NCBI GenBank assembly: GCA_021809225.1
Contig: JAKBAL010000137.1
Coordinates: 1 to 6,258 of the forward strand
Direction: 5' to 3'
DNA from: Pseudomonadota bacterium
GTDB taxonomy: Bacteria > Pseudomonadota > Alphaproteobacteria > UBA9655
DNA: 6,258 bases
This document shows positions 5,859 through 6,258 of this stretch, in pieces. Below the pieces are notes generated by a model. It did not search any database. It was not told the origin of the DNA and was given only the letters and a program-made list of their open reading frames with translations. The position numbers and the translations under genes were made by a program. Positions within the stretch are counted from its first letter, which is position 1, and each line of letters opens with the position of its first letter.

Positions 5859-6258
5859 GAATTCTCCCTAGCCACCCTTCAGCAAAAAGCCAAATTGACT
5901 CTATGCTACGGGTTAATTTAGCGGGGGAATATGGTGCTAAGCGCATTTACGAAGGTCAACTCGCTGTTTTAAAACACAGCACATCTGCCCCGCTTTTAGA
6001 GCATATGAAAGACCAAGAGCTCGCTCATCTGCAAGCCTTTGAATCACTGGTTGTCAAAAATCGTGTCCGTCCGACTCTCCTGCAGCCTCTTTGGCACGTT
6101 GCGGGATACGCCTTAGGCGCAGCAACAGCTTTTCTCGGTGAAAAGGCGGCGATGGCCTGTACAGCAGCTGTTGAAGAGGTCATCGATGAGCATTATGAGA
6201 AACAACTCATACACTTAGGGGATCACTACCCAGAAATGAGAGAACTTATTTTTAAGTG
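5855..6258 (+). CDS. coq7: Demethoxyubiquinone hydroxylase Coq7 (3' end outside window)
   Basis: Di-iron monooxygenase that hydroxylates demethoxyubiquinone in late ubiquinone synthesis, peripheral to the inner membrane (family knowledge). The first 134 residues are present. The signatures are clear: MLRVNLAGEYGAKRIYEGQL at 17-36, QELAHL at 54-59, RVRPT at 70-74, PLWHVAGYALGAATAFLGEKAAMACTAAVEEVI at 78-110. Metal ligands seen: E25, E55, H58 and E107, matching human COQ7 E60, E90, H93 and E142 at a constant offset of 35; the last pair (the second ExxH) falls beyond the window edge. The ATG overlaps the dsbB stop in an ATGA junction and has only a weak ribosome site, suggesting translational coupling. 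An internal ATG at residue 17 would still keep the domain, but the overlap favours 5855. Confidence 0.95.
   Translation, partial: MRILPSHPSAKSQIDSMLRVNLAGEYGAKRIYEGQLAVLKHSTSAPLLEHMKDQELAHLQAFESLVVKNRVRPTLLQPLWHVAGYALGAATAFLGEKAAMACTAAVEEVIDEHYEKQLIHLGDHYPEMRELIFK

Overview
The window comes from an AT-rich bacterial chromosome and most resembles an alphaproteobacterium, probably an intracellular or endosymbiotic lineage of the Rickettsiales/Holosporales kind. That placement is an inference. It rests on the low GC content, the run yqaA-like – dsbB – coq7 at the right end (a neighbourhood I associate with alphaproteobacteria), loose gene spacing, decaying sequence and a nutrient-uptake carrier. 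No rRNA, tRNA, CRISPR array or intact mobile element was seen.

Left half: a BrnQ-type branched-chain amino acid carrier enters from the left edge, already open at base 1. A 364-base spacer with no convincing gene follows, then a complete 14-helix DHA2 (EmrB/QacA-type) drug-efflux transporter. Convergent with it on the minus strand is a small Gly/Tyr/His-rich lipoprotein. A perfect 11-bp hairpin lies between the two 3' ends and, by its T-rich side, terminates the lipoprotein gene.

Middle: about 480 bases without a convincing gene contain a 9-bp palindromic repeat and a pyrimidine-rich tract. Next is a tandem pair of small secreted proteins with four cysteines. The first copy is intact. The second is a pseudogene that differs from an open frame by one lost A in the start-codon A-run and one CAA-to-TAA change at the signal-peptidase site, while all four cysteines and their outer spacing are kept. 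A 7-bp A-rich tandem repeat precedes the pseudogene.

Right end: a tight same-strand operon encodes a YqaA/DedA-like membrane protein, DsbB (all four redox cysteines present) and Coq7 (cut by the window edge; its ATG overlaps the dsbB stop). DsbB passes electrons from periplasmic disulfide formation to ubiquinone, and Coq7 makes a late step of ubiquinone, so the operon links oxidative folding to quinone supply. Upstream lie a perfect TATAAT and a perfect 9-base DnaA-box match.

The most interesting items are the secreted four-cysteine protein family with its freshly broken paralogue beside dsbB, and the His-rich lipoprotein whose tail has grown by 15-base repeats. Neither is matched here to a named family.
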